The notes: a model not told the origin generated them from the letters alone. Numbered from the stretch's first letter, positions 9,370 to 17,374 are shown. The stretch: 64,000 bases of DNA from Metarhizobium sp964253915 (GCF_964253915.1 NZ_CAXUSG020000001.1:496001-560000), one strand, 5' to 3'. Program-made: numbers and translations.

Positions 9370-9588
9370 ATGCCTAAAGAAGAAGTCCTCGAATTCCCGG
9401 GCGTCGTCACGGAATTGCTGCCGAACGCAACCTTCCGCGTCAAGCTGGAAAACGAACACGAAATCATCGCGCACACCGCTGGCCGCATGCGCAAGAACCG
9501 CATTCGCGTGCTTGCCGGCGACAAGGTTCTGGTGGAAATGACCCCCTATGACCTGACCAAGGGCCGCATTACCTACCGCTTCAAATGA
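9370..9588 (+). CDS. infA: Translation initiation factor IF-1
   Basis: A 72-residue S1-like OB-fold protein beginning MPKEEVLEFPGVV. It has the IF-1 core NATFRVKLENEHEIIAHTAG, the basic RMRKNRIRVLAGDKV and the ending GRITYRFK. IF-1 binds the 30S A site and assists IF-2 and IF-3 in initiation. Length and motif match are exact for the family. The 130-base upstream gap probably holds its own promoter. A small GCCGCC/GGCGGC hairpin (9594-9609) follows the stop without a T-run. Confidence 0.97.
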   Translation: MPKEEVLEFPGVVTELLPNATFRVKLENEHEIIAHTAGRMRKNRIRVLAGDKVLVEMTPYDLTKGRITYRFK

Positions 9589-9625
9589 CCTTGCCGCCTG
9601 ATGGCGGCTGCCTTGTCGGGTGCGC

Positions 9626-10246
9626 ATGGTGCTGAAACACAGATTGATATTGGCCTCCGGCTCGCCGCGCCGCCTTGACCTGCTCAACCAGGCTGGGATC
9701 GAACCTGCGCGGCTGATGCCGATGGACCTGGACGAGACGCCGAAGAAATCCGAGCATCCGCGCTCGCTCGCTCGCCGGCTTTCGGGCGAAAAGGCCGACG
9801 CTGCTTTCCGGCAGGTGAAGGGCGACCTCGCCTGGCAGGGCAGCTTCATCCTCGCCGCCGATACCGTCGTCGCCGTCGGCCGCCGCATTCTGCCGAAGGC
9901 GGAATATGTCGACGAGGCATCCTCGGCGTTGCATCTGCTCTCCGGCCGCAGCCACTGGGTCTATACCGGCGTGTGCATCGTCACGCCGGACGGCCGGCTT
10001 CGCCAGAAGATCGTCGAGACCAAGGTGCGCTTCAAGCGCCTCTCCGGCCTCGACATCGAAAGTTATCTCGCCTCCGGCCAATGGCGCGGCAAGGCGGGTG
10101 CTTATGCCATCCAGGGTCTTGCCGGCTGCTTCGTGCAGAAGCTGGTCGGCTCCTATACCAACGTCGTCGGCCTGCCGCTTTACGAAACCACGTTGCTTCT
10201 TGAAGGCGAGGGGTTCGATGTGCAGCGCCGCTGGATCGAGGGTTAG
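9626..10246 (+). CDS. maf: Maf-like nucleoside triphosphate pyrophosphatase
   Basis: A 206-residue house-cleaning pyrophosphatase. It hydrolyses modified or canonical nucleoside triphosphates (dTTP, UTP or m7GTP in characterised members) to monophosphates. Signature motifs are the N-terminal ILASGSPRR, the metal-binding AADTVV, the SGRSHWVYTGV strand and GKAGAYAIQG. ATG 9626 is chosen over GTG 9620. The stop lies 2 bases before the yacG start, an arrangement common in rhizobia. Confidence 0.93.
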   Translation: MVLKHRLILASGSPRRLDLLNQAGIEPARLMPMDLDETPKKSEHPRSLARRLSGEKADAAFRQVKGDLAWQGSFILAADTVVAVGRRILPKAEYVDEASSALHLLSGRSHWVYTGVCIVTPDGRLRQKIVETKVRFKRLSGLDIESYLASGQWRGKAGAYAIQGLAGCFVQKLVGSYTNVVGLPLYETTLLLEGEGFDVQRRWIEG

Positions 10247-10248
10247 CC

Positions 10249-10455
10249 ATGACCGGCGATCCTCAAAAGGCCAAGGTCGAGCCGCTGCGCAAGACCATGC
10301 CCTGCCCGGAGTGCAGGCGTCCGTCCGTGCGCGAACATTACCCGTTCTGCTCCGATCGCTGCCGCTCGCTCGACCTGTCGCGCTGGCTGAACGGCTCCTA
10401 TGCCATCCCGGTTTCCGAAGACGAAACCAAGGCGGATGGTGCCGACGAGGACTGA
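10249..10455 (+). CDS. yacG: DNA gyrase inhibitor YacG
   Basis: A 68-residue zinc protein with the four-cysteine set C-P-E-C (residues 19-22) and F-C-S-D-R-C (residues 33-38), then the conserved LDLSRWLNGSYAIP stretch. YacG binds GyrB and inhibits gyrase in E. coli. The acidic tail is usual. It is the last gene before the tRNA-Phe attachment locus, directly downstream of maf. Confidence 0.93.
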   Translation: MTGDPQKAKVEPLRKTMPCPECRRPSVREHYPFCSDRCRSLDLSRWLNGSYAIPVSEDETKADGADED

Positions 10456-10487
10456 GGCCTCGCTCCGCATTTTTCTAACATCTTGAA

Positions 10488-10516
10488 ATGCCGCGGAAAC
10501 ATGCCTTCCGCGGCAT
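10488..10516 (+). terminator. Hairpin downstream of yacG
   Basis: An 11-bp perfect inverted repeat (10488-10498 with 10506-10516) with a 7-base loop, 33 bases after the yacG stop. It lacks a T-tract, so it is a weak terminator or an mRNA 3' stabiliser. Confidence 0.5.
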
Positions 10517-10597
10517 CTATGCGCCGGTGTTTTGCATCTTCCTGTGGAGCATTTCCGACAAACAAAAATTTCCTGCCAAAAAAGTGTCATTTGGTGC

Positions 10598-10625
10598 TGG
10601 ACATGAAAAAATAGGATGCTATAAC
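10598..10625 (+). promoter_or_regulatory. Probable tRNA-Phe promoter
   Basis: TGGACA (10598-10603), a 16-base spacer and TATAAC (10620-10625), followed 69 bases later by the mature tRNA-Phe 5' end. Matches a sigma-70-type promoter; assignment rests on position. Confidence 0.5.
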
Positions 10626-10693
10626 CCCGCTCGCTTCCGGGGGAAACCAAGCCCCCGCCGGACGAAAGTCCGAAAGGCAGTTCCTGCCTCGAT

Positions 10694-10769
10694 GCCCGGA
10701 TAGCTCAGTTGGTAGAGCAGCGGATTGAAAATCCGCGTGTCGGTGGTTCAAATCCGCCTCCGGGCACCA
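10694..10769 (+). tRNA. tRNA-Phe (GAA anticodon)
   Basis: A complete 76-base tRNA: acceptor GCCCGGA/TCCGGGC, D-loop AGTTGGTAG, anticodon GAA at 10727-10729, T-arm GGTTCAAATCC and encoded CCA (10767-10769). Its 3' half (from 10721) recurs at 29171 and 39365, so this gene is the attachment site of two tandem elements. Integration restored an intact gene. Confidence 0.97.
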
Positions 10770-10771
10770 TT
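10721..10771 (+). repeat. attL core: 51-bp tRNA-Phe 3' end
   Basis: 51 bases identical to 29171-29221, and 50 bases (10722-10771) identical to 39365-39414. The identity starts at the anticodon stem, runs through the CCA end and stops two bases later. This is the left boundary of element 1. Confidence 0.95.
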
Positions 10772-10830
10772 ACTAACGGCTTGGTTTTGCTCATTTTTTA
10801 GCTCCTTGATTTCACTCACCTGATGTCGCG

Positions 10831-10862
10831 TCTAGACGCTATTTTCTGCCGTTCTAGACGCT
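10831..10862. promoter_or_regulatory. Putative left integrase arm sites of element 1
   Basis: Two copies of TCTAGACGCT, starting at 10831 and 10853, exactly 22 bases apart, 60 bases inside the attL core. The same TCTAGAC word recurs at the right end (29081 and 29122). The second copy overlaps the integrase stop codon. Confidence 0.6.
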
Positions 10863-11918
10863 TTTCGTTTTCCGTCTGTTCACTTCCGCATCGAACTCGC
10901 TGACAGTCTCCGCCATCTTCTTCGACATATCGGCACGGCGCGAATAGTGCTTCGCCATGGCCTCGGTCTTCTGTCCAAGCATCTCGGCGATGGTCGCGTG
11001 ATCCTTCCCCATCTCGCGGAGAATCGTTGCAACGGTATGGCGAAGACCCTTGAGCGTTAGTCCTGGCTGGACCTTCTCATCCTTTTCCAGCTTTTGACGA
11101 ATCGGTCGCCATGATGCCCTGAACCCTGAAACGGTCCACGGCTTGCCATAGCTGTTCGCACACAGCGTCAACGTCGTTGCGGGATGCTTCGGCTCGGATG
11201 CCAGAGCATCGATCACCGGAGACGGCAGAGGCACCCATACCGGCACACCTGTCTTGCCGCGGCGGGTATCAAGGCGACCGTCAGAAACCGCTGTGCGAGG
11301 CAGCAGCAGCGCGTCCTGCGGATCAAGGCCGCAATACATCATCAACATGATTGGCAGGCGCATATGGGCAGGGAGGGCGTTGGATACTGCATCGCGCTCG
11401 AAGTCCATCCATGGTCGGTTCGCTTCCGGCGCGTCGGTGGCCTTGCGCACCCGTTTGACCTTGCCGACCGAGTTCGCCGCCATCATCTCCTGTTCGATGC
11501 CATGCTCGAATAGGATGGACAGGACGGTCAGCGTGTAATTCGTAAACTTGCGTTTCCTCTTCTCGAAGGTCTTATCGCGCAGCCGTGCGACCCACCCCTG
11601 CGTCAGTTCCGACAGGGGAGATGGCCCCAAGGGTTTCAGATATTCAAGCACCTTCTGATAGTCAGATTTCGTCCGCGTTTTGAGAGATTGAAATCCTGCC
11701 GATCTGCGATACGACTCGATCAGCGCGCCGAGCGTACCCGGCTTCGCCTCCTGGCTCTTGGTCTCGGCATTGATCGCATCCAGTTCGGCGAAGAATTCCG
11801 CCGTTCCGAATTCCGACTTCAGACGCCGACCAGACTTGCGGTGATAGGCATACCACTTCCCGGCCTTCGGCTCGAAGTACCGCTTGATACCTTTCACGCG
11901 AACAACCGTTCCCGTCAT
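10854..11918 (-). CDS. Tyrosine-type site-specific integrase of element 1
   Basis: A 354-residue integrase with an N-terminal arm-binding region, a core-binding domain (about residues 58-155) and a C-terminal catalytic domain. Box II reads LTLKGLRHTVATIL with Arg293, and the nucleophile is Tyr325 in AKHYSRRAD. Unusually, the box I position normally held by Arg is Asp199 (YCGLDPQDAL), the box II His is Lys290 and the third-box His is Gln316. The same substitutions occur in the element 2 integrase, so they are a subfamily trait rather than decay. ATG 11918 overlaps the stop of the AlpA gene. Confidence 0.93.
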   Translation of the reverse strand: MTGTVVRVKGIKRYFEPKAGKWYAYHRKSGRRLKSEFGTAEFFAELDAINAETKSQEAKPGTLGALIESYRRSAGFQSLKTRTKSDYQKVLEYLKPLGPSPLSELTQGWVARLRDKTFEKRKRKFTNYTLTVLSILFEHGIEQEMMAANSVGKVKRVRKATDAPEANRPWMDFERDAVSNALPAHMRLPIMLMMYCGLDPQDALLLPRTAVSDGRLDTRRGKTGVPVWVPLPSPVIDALASEPKHPATTLTLCANSYGKPWTVSGFRASWRPIRQKLEKDEKVQPGLTLKGLRHTVATILREMGKDHATIAEMLGQKTEAMAKHYSRRADMSKKMAETVSEFDAEVNRRKTKSV

Positions 11919-12154
11919 AGTGCCTCCAGAAGGGCGTCAGCGGTTCTGACCGGTCTGCCATCATTGCGCAGGCCGTCTATCCAACTGTCAAGCTCGATGA
12001 CGTCATATCGCTCCATACGAACGCCGACGCCCAGTGCGATCGCTCGCACCGGGCAGACGGAACCGAAAGTCGGAACACTTAACCCGCAATAGCGGGCTGC
12101 CTGCGTCTTCGTGAGAAGACGCAGGGGGATGTTATCATTAGCCGCGACACGCAT
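11915..12154 (-). CDS. AlpA/MerR-like excisionase or regulator
   Basis: A 79-residue protein with a winged-helix DNA-binding pattern (LLTKTQAARYCGLSVPTFGSV, then WIDGL). This is the usual form of small AlpA-like directionality factors encoded next to phage and satellite integrases. Its stop overlaps the integrase ATG (ATGA), so the two are translationally coupled. Role as excisionase is inferred from position and size; it could also regulate integrase transcription. Confidence 0.75.
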   Translation of the reverse strand: MRVAANDNIPLRLLTKTQAARYCGLSVPTFGSVCPVRAIALGVGVRMERYDVIELDSWIDGLRNDGRPVRTADALLEAL

Positions 12155-12214
12155 CAGGCGTTCTCGTTAATTACAAGAACCAAACCCTCTTGGAGTCTGT
12201 TCATGGCCGCCTCC

Positions 12215-12781
12215 TTAGTGCATCAGGCCAGACGAGGGTGCGGTGGCCGAACGCATCATCTGTGCGACCACCTGCCGCTGGCGGATATCCCGCTGCTCGG
12301 CCGCGCGCTTCTCTGCGGCCTTGGCCCGCCGCTTCTCTTGCGCGGCTTCAGCCTTCTGCCGCTTGTGTCGCTCGTGGAGCCGGTGCAGTTCTAGGACGGC
12401 CTTGTCGTTGAAGACCTCCTGAAGCTCCTTCTGGCCGGCACGCTCCGCCCATGTCGGGGTGTCCACATCGTTCTCTTCGGTCCATCCGCTATCATCCGGA
12501 TACTGATAGTGCTCGTTCTCGCGGAAGATATCCGGGCCGTGGTAGAAGTCGCGGTTTTCCTTCATCACCTGCGGCGTCTGCTGGATCCAGATGCCGACGC
12601 AGATCGTGGCCAGTTCGGCCATGTCCGGGACTGTCGCAAGGATATGTGCTGCAAGCCGGCGAGCTGCGTCGCGCTCTTCTTCCGATCGCTTTTCATCCCA
12701 TTTCCGGTTCGGAGGATTGTCCATGGCCGTGAGGCCGAGGACGAGTGCAGTTGCGATTTCAGTCTTCGATAATTCAGTCAT
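12215..12781 (-). CDS. Hypothetical protein with charged C-terminal helix
   Basis: A 188-residue protein of unknown function. The N-terminal half has a helical, mildly hydrophobic segment (residues 8-75). The last 60 residues form a highly charged, probably coiled-coil stretch rich in Lys, Arg, Ala and Glu (KRQKAEAAQEKRRAKAAEKR). ATG 12781 is chosen because GAAGGAGAAATC precedes it; a frame extending to 12817 is probably leader. It is the last gene of the leftward operon ending in the integrase and is divergent from the 12911 gene. Confidence 0.7.
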   Translation of the reverse strand: MTELSKTEIATALVLGLTAMDNPPNRKWDEKRSEEERDAARRLAAHILATVPDMAELATICVGIWIQQTPQVMKENRDFYHGPDIFRENEHYQYPDDSGWTEENDVDTPTWAERAGQKELQEVFNDKAVLELHRLHERHKRQKAEAAQEKRRAKAAEKRAAEQRDIRQRQVVAQMMRSATAPSSGLMH

Positions 12782-12800
12782 GATTTCTCCTTCTTCAGAC

Positions 12801-12870
12801 TCATTTGCGTTTTGCACAATAAGGAAAAGAGGCGATCTGTCAATCTCTTTTCCGTTTTACGCATTTGAGA
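12801..12870. promoter_or_regulatory. Dyad-rich divergent promoter/operator region
   Basis: A perfect 9-bp inverted repeat, GGAAAAGAG (12823-12831) and CTCTTTTCC (12845-12853). It is flanked by a second, imperfect dyad (CTCATTTGCG near 12800 and CGCATTTGAG near 12861). It lies between the divergent 12781 and 12911 genes and is a probable operator. Confidence 0.5.
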
Positions 12871-12910
12871 ATTGTGGTAGTGACTGATCAGCATCAGTAT
12901 CGAGGACTAC

Positions 12911-13447
12911 ATGGCCACGCCGAAACAGCTTGTCGCGAAAGTCGCGGAAATCACCGGGGTTCCGGAGGGGACTGTTGTCCAGCATGACCGGAATCTTTCG
13001 GTCGCCGAACTGCGAACAACGGGCGGTCGCGGGCTCGCCGTAGCAAAGGTCACGTTCGAAGACGCCGCAAACCTTCTGATCGCCGTCGCCGGCAGCCGGA
13101 ACGTCAAGGACAGCGCCAAGACGGTCCGCGAGTATCGGGGGTTGGTGTCGTCACAGCCTCTCGATTTCGGCGACGTGGAGCGAGGCCATACCTTCGGCGA
13201 TGCGCTTGCAGCCCTCTTGGAAGCGGCACCGAGAGACCGAGAATTGTTCGCCGGTCCCGAAGGTGGAACGATAGAGGTTTCGATTTACGGCCCGAACCCG
13301 TCCGCGAGGATCGAGTGGCAACTTCTAAATAGTCAGGGCAAGATCGACTATCGATCCAAGACCAAGCGCACGTTCGCTGACCTGCAATTCGTCTCGCAGT
13401 TCAGTCAGGTTACGATCGGGCACGTCGGCAATCTCGTGTCAGATTGA
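12911..13447 (+). CDS. Hypothetical phage-type protein
   Basis: A 178-residue soluble protein. The first ~60 residues (PKQLVAKVAEITGVPEGTVV) look like a small helical DNA-binding region followed by a second helical part (FEDAANLLIAVAGS). The C-terminal half is a beta-rich domain (EVSIYGPNPSARIEW). I recognise it as a type often seen in early regions of rhizobial prophages but cannot assign a function. It is transcribed away from the integrase operon. Confidence 0.7.
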   Translation: MATPKQLVAKVAEITGVPEGTVVQHDRNLSVAELRTTGGRGLAVAKVTFEDAANLLIAVAGSRNVKDSAKTVREYRGLVSSQPLDFGDVERGHTFGDALAALLEAAPRDRELFAGPEGGTIEVSIYGPNPSARIEWQLLNSQGKIDYRSKTKRTFADLQFVSQFSQVTIGHVGNLVSD

Positions 13448-13510
13448 ACAGCTGGCGCTGCTTGCGTTTAGTTCCGTTGGTGCCGATGGTAGGTGTTGGC
13501 GGCGACAGAT

Positions 13511-13723
13511 TCACTCCGTAGGCCGCACCCGCACTCCGCCCTCGATGAACTCAACGCCTGCGGCCTCAAGGGCGGCCTGCAGAGCATCGACAGTACGTTC
13601 CTTCAATTCCTCGCCCGCCTCGAACCTCGACACTGTCCCAGGCGCAACCTTTGCTAAGGCAGCGAGGTCGCGCACGCCGAGATCAAGCGCTACTCGCGCC
13701 ATCTTACATTGAACGGGAGTCAT
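13511..13723 (-). CDS. Small XRE-family helix-turn-helix regulator
   Basis: A 70-residue, single-domain HTH protein. The HTH is RVALDLGVRDLAALAKVAP with recognition helix GTVSRFEAG, followed by a dimerisation-like tail ending FIEGGVRVRPTE. Proteins of this form are common as repressors in alphaproteobacterial prophages and plasmids. It is divergent from the small-gene cluster starting at 13825, across a 101-base region with repeated GATACAC words, so it probably represses itself and that cluster. Confidence 0.85.
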   Translation of the reverse strand: MTPVQCKMARVALDLGVRDLAALAKVAPGTVSRFEAGEELKERTVDALQAALEAAGVEFIEGGVRVRPTE

Positions 13724-13824
13724 TTTCGATACACTGCTTCAAAATTAGGTTGACGTACCGAAATTATCCCGGTATTGATACACCGTACTCAATTTGACGC
13801 AGAACATCAACCAAGGAGCACCAA
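13724..13824. promoter_or_regulatory. Divergent promoter/operator region of the XRE regulator
   Basis: A 101-base AT-richer gap with two related words, CGATACACTG (13727) and TTGATACACC (13774), and the dyad GTACCGAAATTATCCCGGTA (from 13755). A good ribosome site (AAGGAG) at its right end serves the 13825 ORF. Operator function is inferred from position. Confidence 0.5.
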
Positions 13825-13905
13825 ATGTGCGCGCCTGAGCCTATTCACCTGCCCGATAGATTGGTCCTTCCGCGCCGCCTACTACCGAGAGGTGGCGCCA
13901 GATGA
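13825..13905 (+). CDS. Very small ORF, first gene of the rightward early operon
   Basis: A 26-residue ORF beginning MCAPEPIHLPDRLVLP, preceded by AAGGAGCACCAA. Its stop overlaps the start of the next gene (ATGA), indicating translational coupling. It may be a leader peptide or a genuine small protein; its sequence is basic at the C terminus and not recognised. Confidence 0.5.
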   Translation: MCAPEPIHLPDRLVLPRRLLPRGGAR

Positions 13906-14237
13906 ACACCCCTAGACAACACGCTCTCCCGATGGTCCCGCCGCTGGCCGGCATACTGGAACATTTCTTCTCACCCGATCCGCCACTTTTCGGCATCGGC
14001 GATTCCATCACCTTCGAAAAGGCCGACGGCTATCGCGGCATCGTCACCATCTTGGGTTACTCCCCGACGGGCGAAATCGAATGTATGTTTTTTAATGGTC
14101 GCGGGCATCATGTGGATGTCTCGCTCGAAGACCTCTGCAGCCTCCGCATTCTGCGCATCGAAACGATGCGCGCCGATGACGTCGCGATGTACCGGCGCCT
14201 GCTTGGCCTCGATCCGCAGGAGGCCGAAGCGGCATGA
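13902..14237 (+). CDS. Hypothetical early protein
   Basis: A 111-residue protein with a central beta-rich segment (FGIGDSITFEKADGYRGIVTI) and an acidic helical C terminus. The function is not recognised. It overlaps the preceding 26-residue ORF by four bases and the next gene by four bases, so three genes are translationally coupled under the XRE-controlled promoter. Confidence 0.65.
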   Translation: MNTPRQHALPMVPPLAGILEHFFSPDPPLFGIGDSITFEKADGYRGIVTILGYSPTGEIECMFFNGRGHHVDVSLEDLCSLRILRIETMRADDVAMYRRLLGLDPQEAEAA

Positions 14238-14440
14238 ATTGGCGCGATGTATCCCCGGAAGGTTCGACCGTCATCGTTGGCGACGTCAGATTCCTTGCCC
14301 GACACAACGAACATCTCCGAGCCATCGATTTGTTCGATGATGACGGGTTCTTAGTAATGACCATCGCGGCGGAATTCTTACCGAAGATTGCCAGCGCAAT
14401 CATATTCCCCAGGCACGTAATGCCAGGGGAAGCCGCCTAA
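14234..14440 (+). CDS. Small hypothetical early protein
   Basis: A 68-residue acidic protein (MNWRDVSPEGSTVIVGDVRF) with no recognised motif. Its ATG overlaps the upstream stop (ATGA) and a strong terminator follows 80 bases after its stop, closing the three-gene early operon. Confidence 0.6.
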   Translation: MNWRDVSPEGSTVIVGDVRFLARHNEHLRAIDLFDDDGFLVMTIAAEFLPKIASAIIFPRHVMPGEAA

Positions 14441-14520
14441 TCCCCCATCCCCGCCGTTGCACCACCGGCCCCCCGGCCGAGCGGCGATCCCGCGCGCCTA
14501 TCCGCCCTGATGGCGCGCTG

Positions 14521-14560
14521 AGCCCCACCTCGTCCGCATGCGAGGTGGGGCTTCATTTTT
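14521..14560 (+). terminator. Intrinsic terminator of the early operon
   Basis: A 12-bp perfect stem (14521-14532 with 14541-14552), an 8-base loop and a TCATTTTT tail. A strong Rho-independent terminator. Confidence 0.92.
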
Positions 14561-14562
14561 GG

Positions 14563-14591
14563 TTGCAATCCAAAATACATTTAGCTAAATT
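14563..14591 (+). promoter_or_regulatory. Possible promoter after the early terminator
   Basis: TTGCAA (14563), a 17-base spacer and TAAATT (14586), just downstream of the terminator and facing the 14832 and 14977 genes. From here to 14831 (240 bases) I see no convincing gene; a 60-residue minus-strand frame there lacks a ribosome site. Confidence 0.4.
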
Positions 14592-14831
14592 GTATTCAAA
14601 CAAGCCTGCGGGCTTCGGCGGTGCGCCGCCGTCGTCTCACCCTTACGCCAATGGGTGTTTCGTCTCCTTCCACGTCACGGGAGGCTTCGTTCCCCCTTAG
14701 CGTTATCAGGGGCCTCGCTTCGCCAACGTTACTGGCGAGTTGCTTGCGGGCAATTGATGAATTCTCACACAGTTGCAACTGCCTTCGGTTTCACCGCCGG
14801 AGCGCGCCCGGCCTTCTCATTGGAGAAAGCC

Positions 14832-14930
14832 ATGGAATTCATCTTCCTGAATGGGAAGGGATTCAAGATCCGAGTAAACGCTCGGTTTCTGTTGGCTGTA
14901 GCGACGCTGATCTCTACAGTCTGCGCTTAA
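14832..14930 (+). CDS. Small predicted membrane peptide
   Basis: A 32-residue ORF: MEFIFLNGKGFKIRVNAR then a hydrophobic stretch (FLLAVATLISTVCA). GGAGAAAGCC precedes the ATG. It could be a single-pass membrane peptide or a leader. A perfect GC hairpin lies directly after the stop. No homologue is recognised. Confidence 0.4.
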   Translation: MEFIFLNGKGFKIRVNARFLLAVATLISTVCA

Positions 14931-14935
14931 CGAGG

Positions 14936-14957
14936 TAGGCGGCCAACTGGCCGCCTA
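14936..14957 (+). terminator. GC hairpin between small genes
   Basis: A 9-bp perfect stem (TAGGCGGCC with GGCCGCCTA) and a 4-base loop, 6 bases after the 14832 ORF and 13 before the next ribosome site. There is no T-run, so it may be an attenuator or an mRNA processing structure. Confidence 0.45.
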
Positions 14958-14976
14958 TCCAACCAGGGAGGAATCA

Positions 14977-15213
14977 ATGCAAACAAAACTCGCGGAATGG
15001 AACGAACGCGCAAAGAGCGCAGCAAATTACAGGGAAAAGCTGCGACTGGTGGAAGAGATCGAACTCAGTCGCGAAGCGCCCGAATACCTGCGCACCGCCG
15101 CAACTCGATCGAAGCAAAGTCTATCGAGATACATTGACGGCGGTATGCTCGACTCCACAGACAAGCATAGCGCCGATCACCATTTCCAATCATTCAAGTT
15201 CGCATTTCCCTAG
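14977..15213 (+). CDS. Hypothetical 78-residue protein
   Basis: A charged, mainly helical protein (MQTKLAEWNERAKSAANYRE) preceded by GGGAGGAATCA, a strong ribosome site. The function is not recognised. It converges on the 15210-15566 gene with a four-base overlap of the 3' ends. Confidence 0.6.
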   Translation: MQTKLAEWNERAKSAANYREKLRLVEEIELSREAPEYLRTAATRSKQSLSRYIDGGMLDSTDKHSADHHFQSFKFAFP

Positions 15214-15566
15214 ACGCCCGCCTTCCGCAAAGTCTCTTCCTCCTCCGCGCTGATCCGCAGCATGCGCTTAAGGCCAGCGTTGAGGACTGGCTCGTCCACC
15301 CGTTGCGGCAACGTGAATTTCAGGTTCGTCCCGCGCAATTTGTTGTAAATATCCGCAGCGGCCTCACCGACCTTGCGCTTGGTGGCCCTCGTCATCGACA
15401 CGACTGAGATTTCGCTTTTCGGGAAATAGAGCCAAAGCTCATCCGGCGCCTTGTCGGGCCGCATCAGAGAAATCTGGTGGAAACGGACTCCGGCATCATG
15501 GAAGCTGACGTCGAAGCCCATAACGTAACCTTTTTCGGCGATAAGGTTGATATTACTGATGTTCAT
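15210..15566 (-). CDS. Hypothetical protein downstream of the terminase genes
   Basis: A 118-residue protein beginning MNISNINLIAEKGYVMGFDV. It is mixed alpha/beta with a basic centre (MTRATKRKVGEAAADIYNKL). ATG 15566 follows AAGGAATGAAAAG; a longer frame to 15602 would overlap the terminase stop. It is the last gene of the leftward packaging operon. It might be a packaging accessory factor, but nothing in the sequence proves it. Confidence 0.6.
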   Translation of the reverse strand: MNISNINLIAEKGYVMGFDVSFHDAGVRFHQISLMRPDKAPDELWLYFPKSEISVVSMTRATKRKVGEAAADIYNKLRGTNLKFTLPQRVDEPVLNAGLKRMLRISAEEEETLRKAGV

Positions 15567-15583
15567 CTTTTCATTCCTTGTGT

Positions 15584-17374
15584 TTAAGCCGCATTCAGCC
15601 ACGCGGATTGGATCACCCGCGGCTTTGCAGCGATTTGAGGTTCCTGCCGCAGTTCAGCGGCGCGAGCGTCGAAGTTGGATGGAATGACCTGCCGGGCGGC
15701 ATAAGCGTAAACCGTGGCGTCGAGTGCCTCGGCAGCGCGTCCTGGTAGGCGTTCCCATTTGGCAAGCGGGCGCTGGCCGACATACCGGATGACCTTCCGC
15801 TCGCTGAGAAATTGTTCGAACCAAACAGGCTCAAGGCTGGTCGAGAACCGCAGCATTGTATTGCGACTCACGCGGTTCATGAGCGTCGTCTTCACGACGT
15901 CGACACCCACAATAAACAAGCCACGGGCGTCTTTGTTCTTGGTAGCAACAATGACGGGGCGACTGCCTCCCATCCCTTTGATTGACATGACGCGACGGCG
16001 TGCCCGAGGCCGGCAGAAGTCGTACACCTTTTGCGTCCAATCGCCGTCACCGGAGTCAACTGCGACAGCGTCAATGCCAATCGTGCCGCCAAGAGGATGA
16101 GCGTGTCTCGCCGTTATCAGGGCATCGAGTTCGGACCATGTATGGTCATCATCAGGCGAGCCGTAAATCACCGCATGGTCGAGGATGAACATCGTGCCGT
16201 CGCGGTCCCACCCGGCCGTGGTCGCCTCGAGCCTGTCGTCTTGGACGTCGACTCCCATGGTTAAATAGAGCACTTCATCCGGAATGTTTCCGATACCGAA
16301 CGGTTCGGCACGACTGGCGACTTCCGCTTCATCGATATCGTCCCCGCCGTCTTCCCAGGGCAGCCCGAGCACCAGGTTCTTGAACGTGCGCAGCTTGTCA
16401 GGGTCGTCTTTCTTTTCCTCGAATTCCTTGGCAAGGATTGCCCACGATGCGTTCGCCAGTGGCGAGACAAGCGTGTTGATATAGAAACCGGCATGCCCCT
16501 TTACTTCAGGGGCGGTGGCCCGCCAGCGGCCGTGGGCAACCATACTGGATTTAAAGCGATGATCGACAAACCCGCCGCACCGTGGGCAGCACCATTCCGC
16601 TTTTTCCGGCTCGCCTGCAGGCCAGCGAATGTCCTCCCAGTTGATCTGTGAGAACCCATGGCACTCGTGACACCTGACCTCGAATATCCGTTTATCGGAT
16701 TTCTCGTAGGCATCACAGATGAGCGAAGTAGCCGCGTTGACCGGCGTGGATCCACGCACGATCTTTCGGTCAGCGAATGACGACGTCCGGCCTTCGGCAA
16801 GCAAGGTTGGATCGCCCTCGACGGTCTGTGCCATCGAGTCGACCTCATCGAGGAAGAGCACGCGGACGTTCGAACCGCGCAAGTTGTTGGGGCTCTTCGC
16901 TGCCACGACGTTCAGGCTGCCGCCGGAGAAGCGACGAGACATCATGGTGTTGCGATTGACGTCTTGGTCGTCACCGGTGAGTTTGCCGGCCAATGCAGGC
17001 GACGCGCGGAAGATCGGTTCCATCACGTCGACGACAAGTTTTCGGCCGTCCTTGTCGACCGGGATAACGACCATGATCTGCGCCGGATCGTTCGCAACGA
17101 AGTTCGCGATCGCGCCGATCAACAGGCTTGTGTAACCGATGCGGGCAGACTTCTGGATGCTGACGCGCTCGATCAGAGGATCGCCGATGGCGTCAGCAAT
17201 GCCTTTCTGGAACGGATACAAGCGCATCTTGCCGGCCGCGTGCGACACGTCGTCAGGCAGCCGGATATTGCGCTCGATGAATTCAGAGAGGATAAGCTTG
17301 GGTGGCGGGCGCAGACTCCTTAGCGCCCTGGCCAAGATCGTCTTCGCCGCCGGCAAGTGCGGTGAGTGCGTCAC
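15584..17374 (-). CDS. Phage terminase large subunit (GpA family)
   Basis: A 596-residue packaging motor and nuclease of the lambda GpA family. The ATPase half shows a Walker A-like loop (QKSARIGYTSLLIGAI, about residue 95) and a Walker B strand (VLFLDEVDSM). A zinc-ribbon-like CHEC...CCPRCG segment follows, then the nuclease half with TMGVDVQDDR and GIDAVAVDSGDGD. It pumps DNA into preformed capsids and cuts it. The start is GTG 17374, overlapping the small-subunit gene by about 90 bases, so a slightly later start is possible. It appears intact. Confidence 0.92.
   Translation of the reverse strand: MTHSPHLPAAKTILARALRSLRPPPKLILSEFIERNIRLPDDVSHAAGKMRLYPFQKGIADAIGDPLIERVSIQKSARIGYTSLLIGAIANFVANDPAQIMVVIPVDKDGRKLVVDVMEPIFRASPALAGKLTGDDQDVNRNTMMSRRFSGGSLNVVAAKSPNNLRGSNVRVLFLDEVDSMAQTVEGDPTLLAEGRTSSFADRKIVRGSTPVNAATSLICDAYEKSDKRIFEVRCHECHGFSQINWEDIRWPAGEPEKAEWCCPRCGGFVDHRFKSSMVAHGRWRATAPEVKGHAGFYINTLVSPLANASWAILAKEFEEKKDDPDKLRTFKNLVLGLPWEDGGDDIDEAEVASRAEPFGIGNIPDEVLYLTMGVDVQDDRLEATTAGWDRDGTMFILDHAVIYGSPDDDHTWSELDALITARHAHPLGGTIGIDAVAVDSGDGDWTQKVYDFCRPRARRRVMSIKGMGGSRPVIVATKNKDARGLFIVGVDVVKTTLMNRVSRNTMLRFSTSLEPVWFEQFLSERKVIRYVGQRPLAKWERLPGRAAEALDATVYAYAARQVIPSNFDARAAELRQEPQIAAKPRVIQSAWLNAA

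Noticed and set aside
14596..14778. 60-residue minus-strand frame
   Set aside because: No ribosome site, composition is low-complexity and arginine-rich, and it lies between a terminator and the next gene on the other strand.
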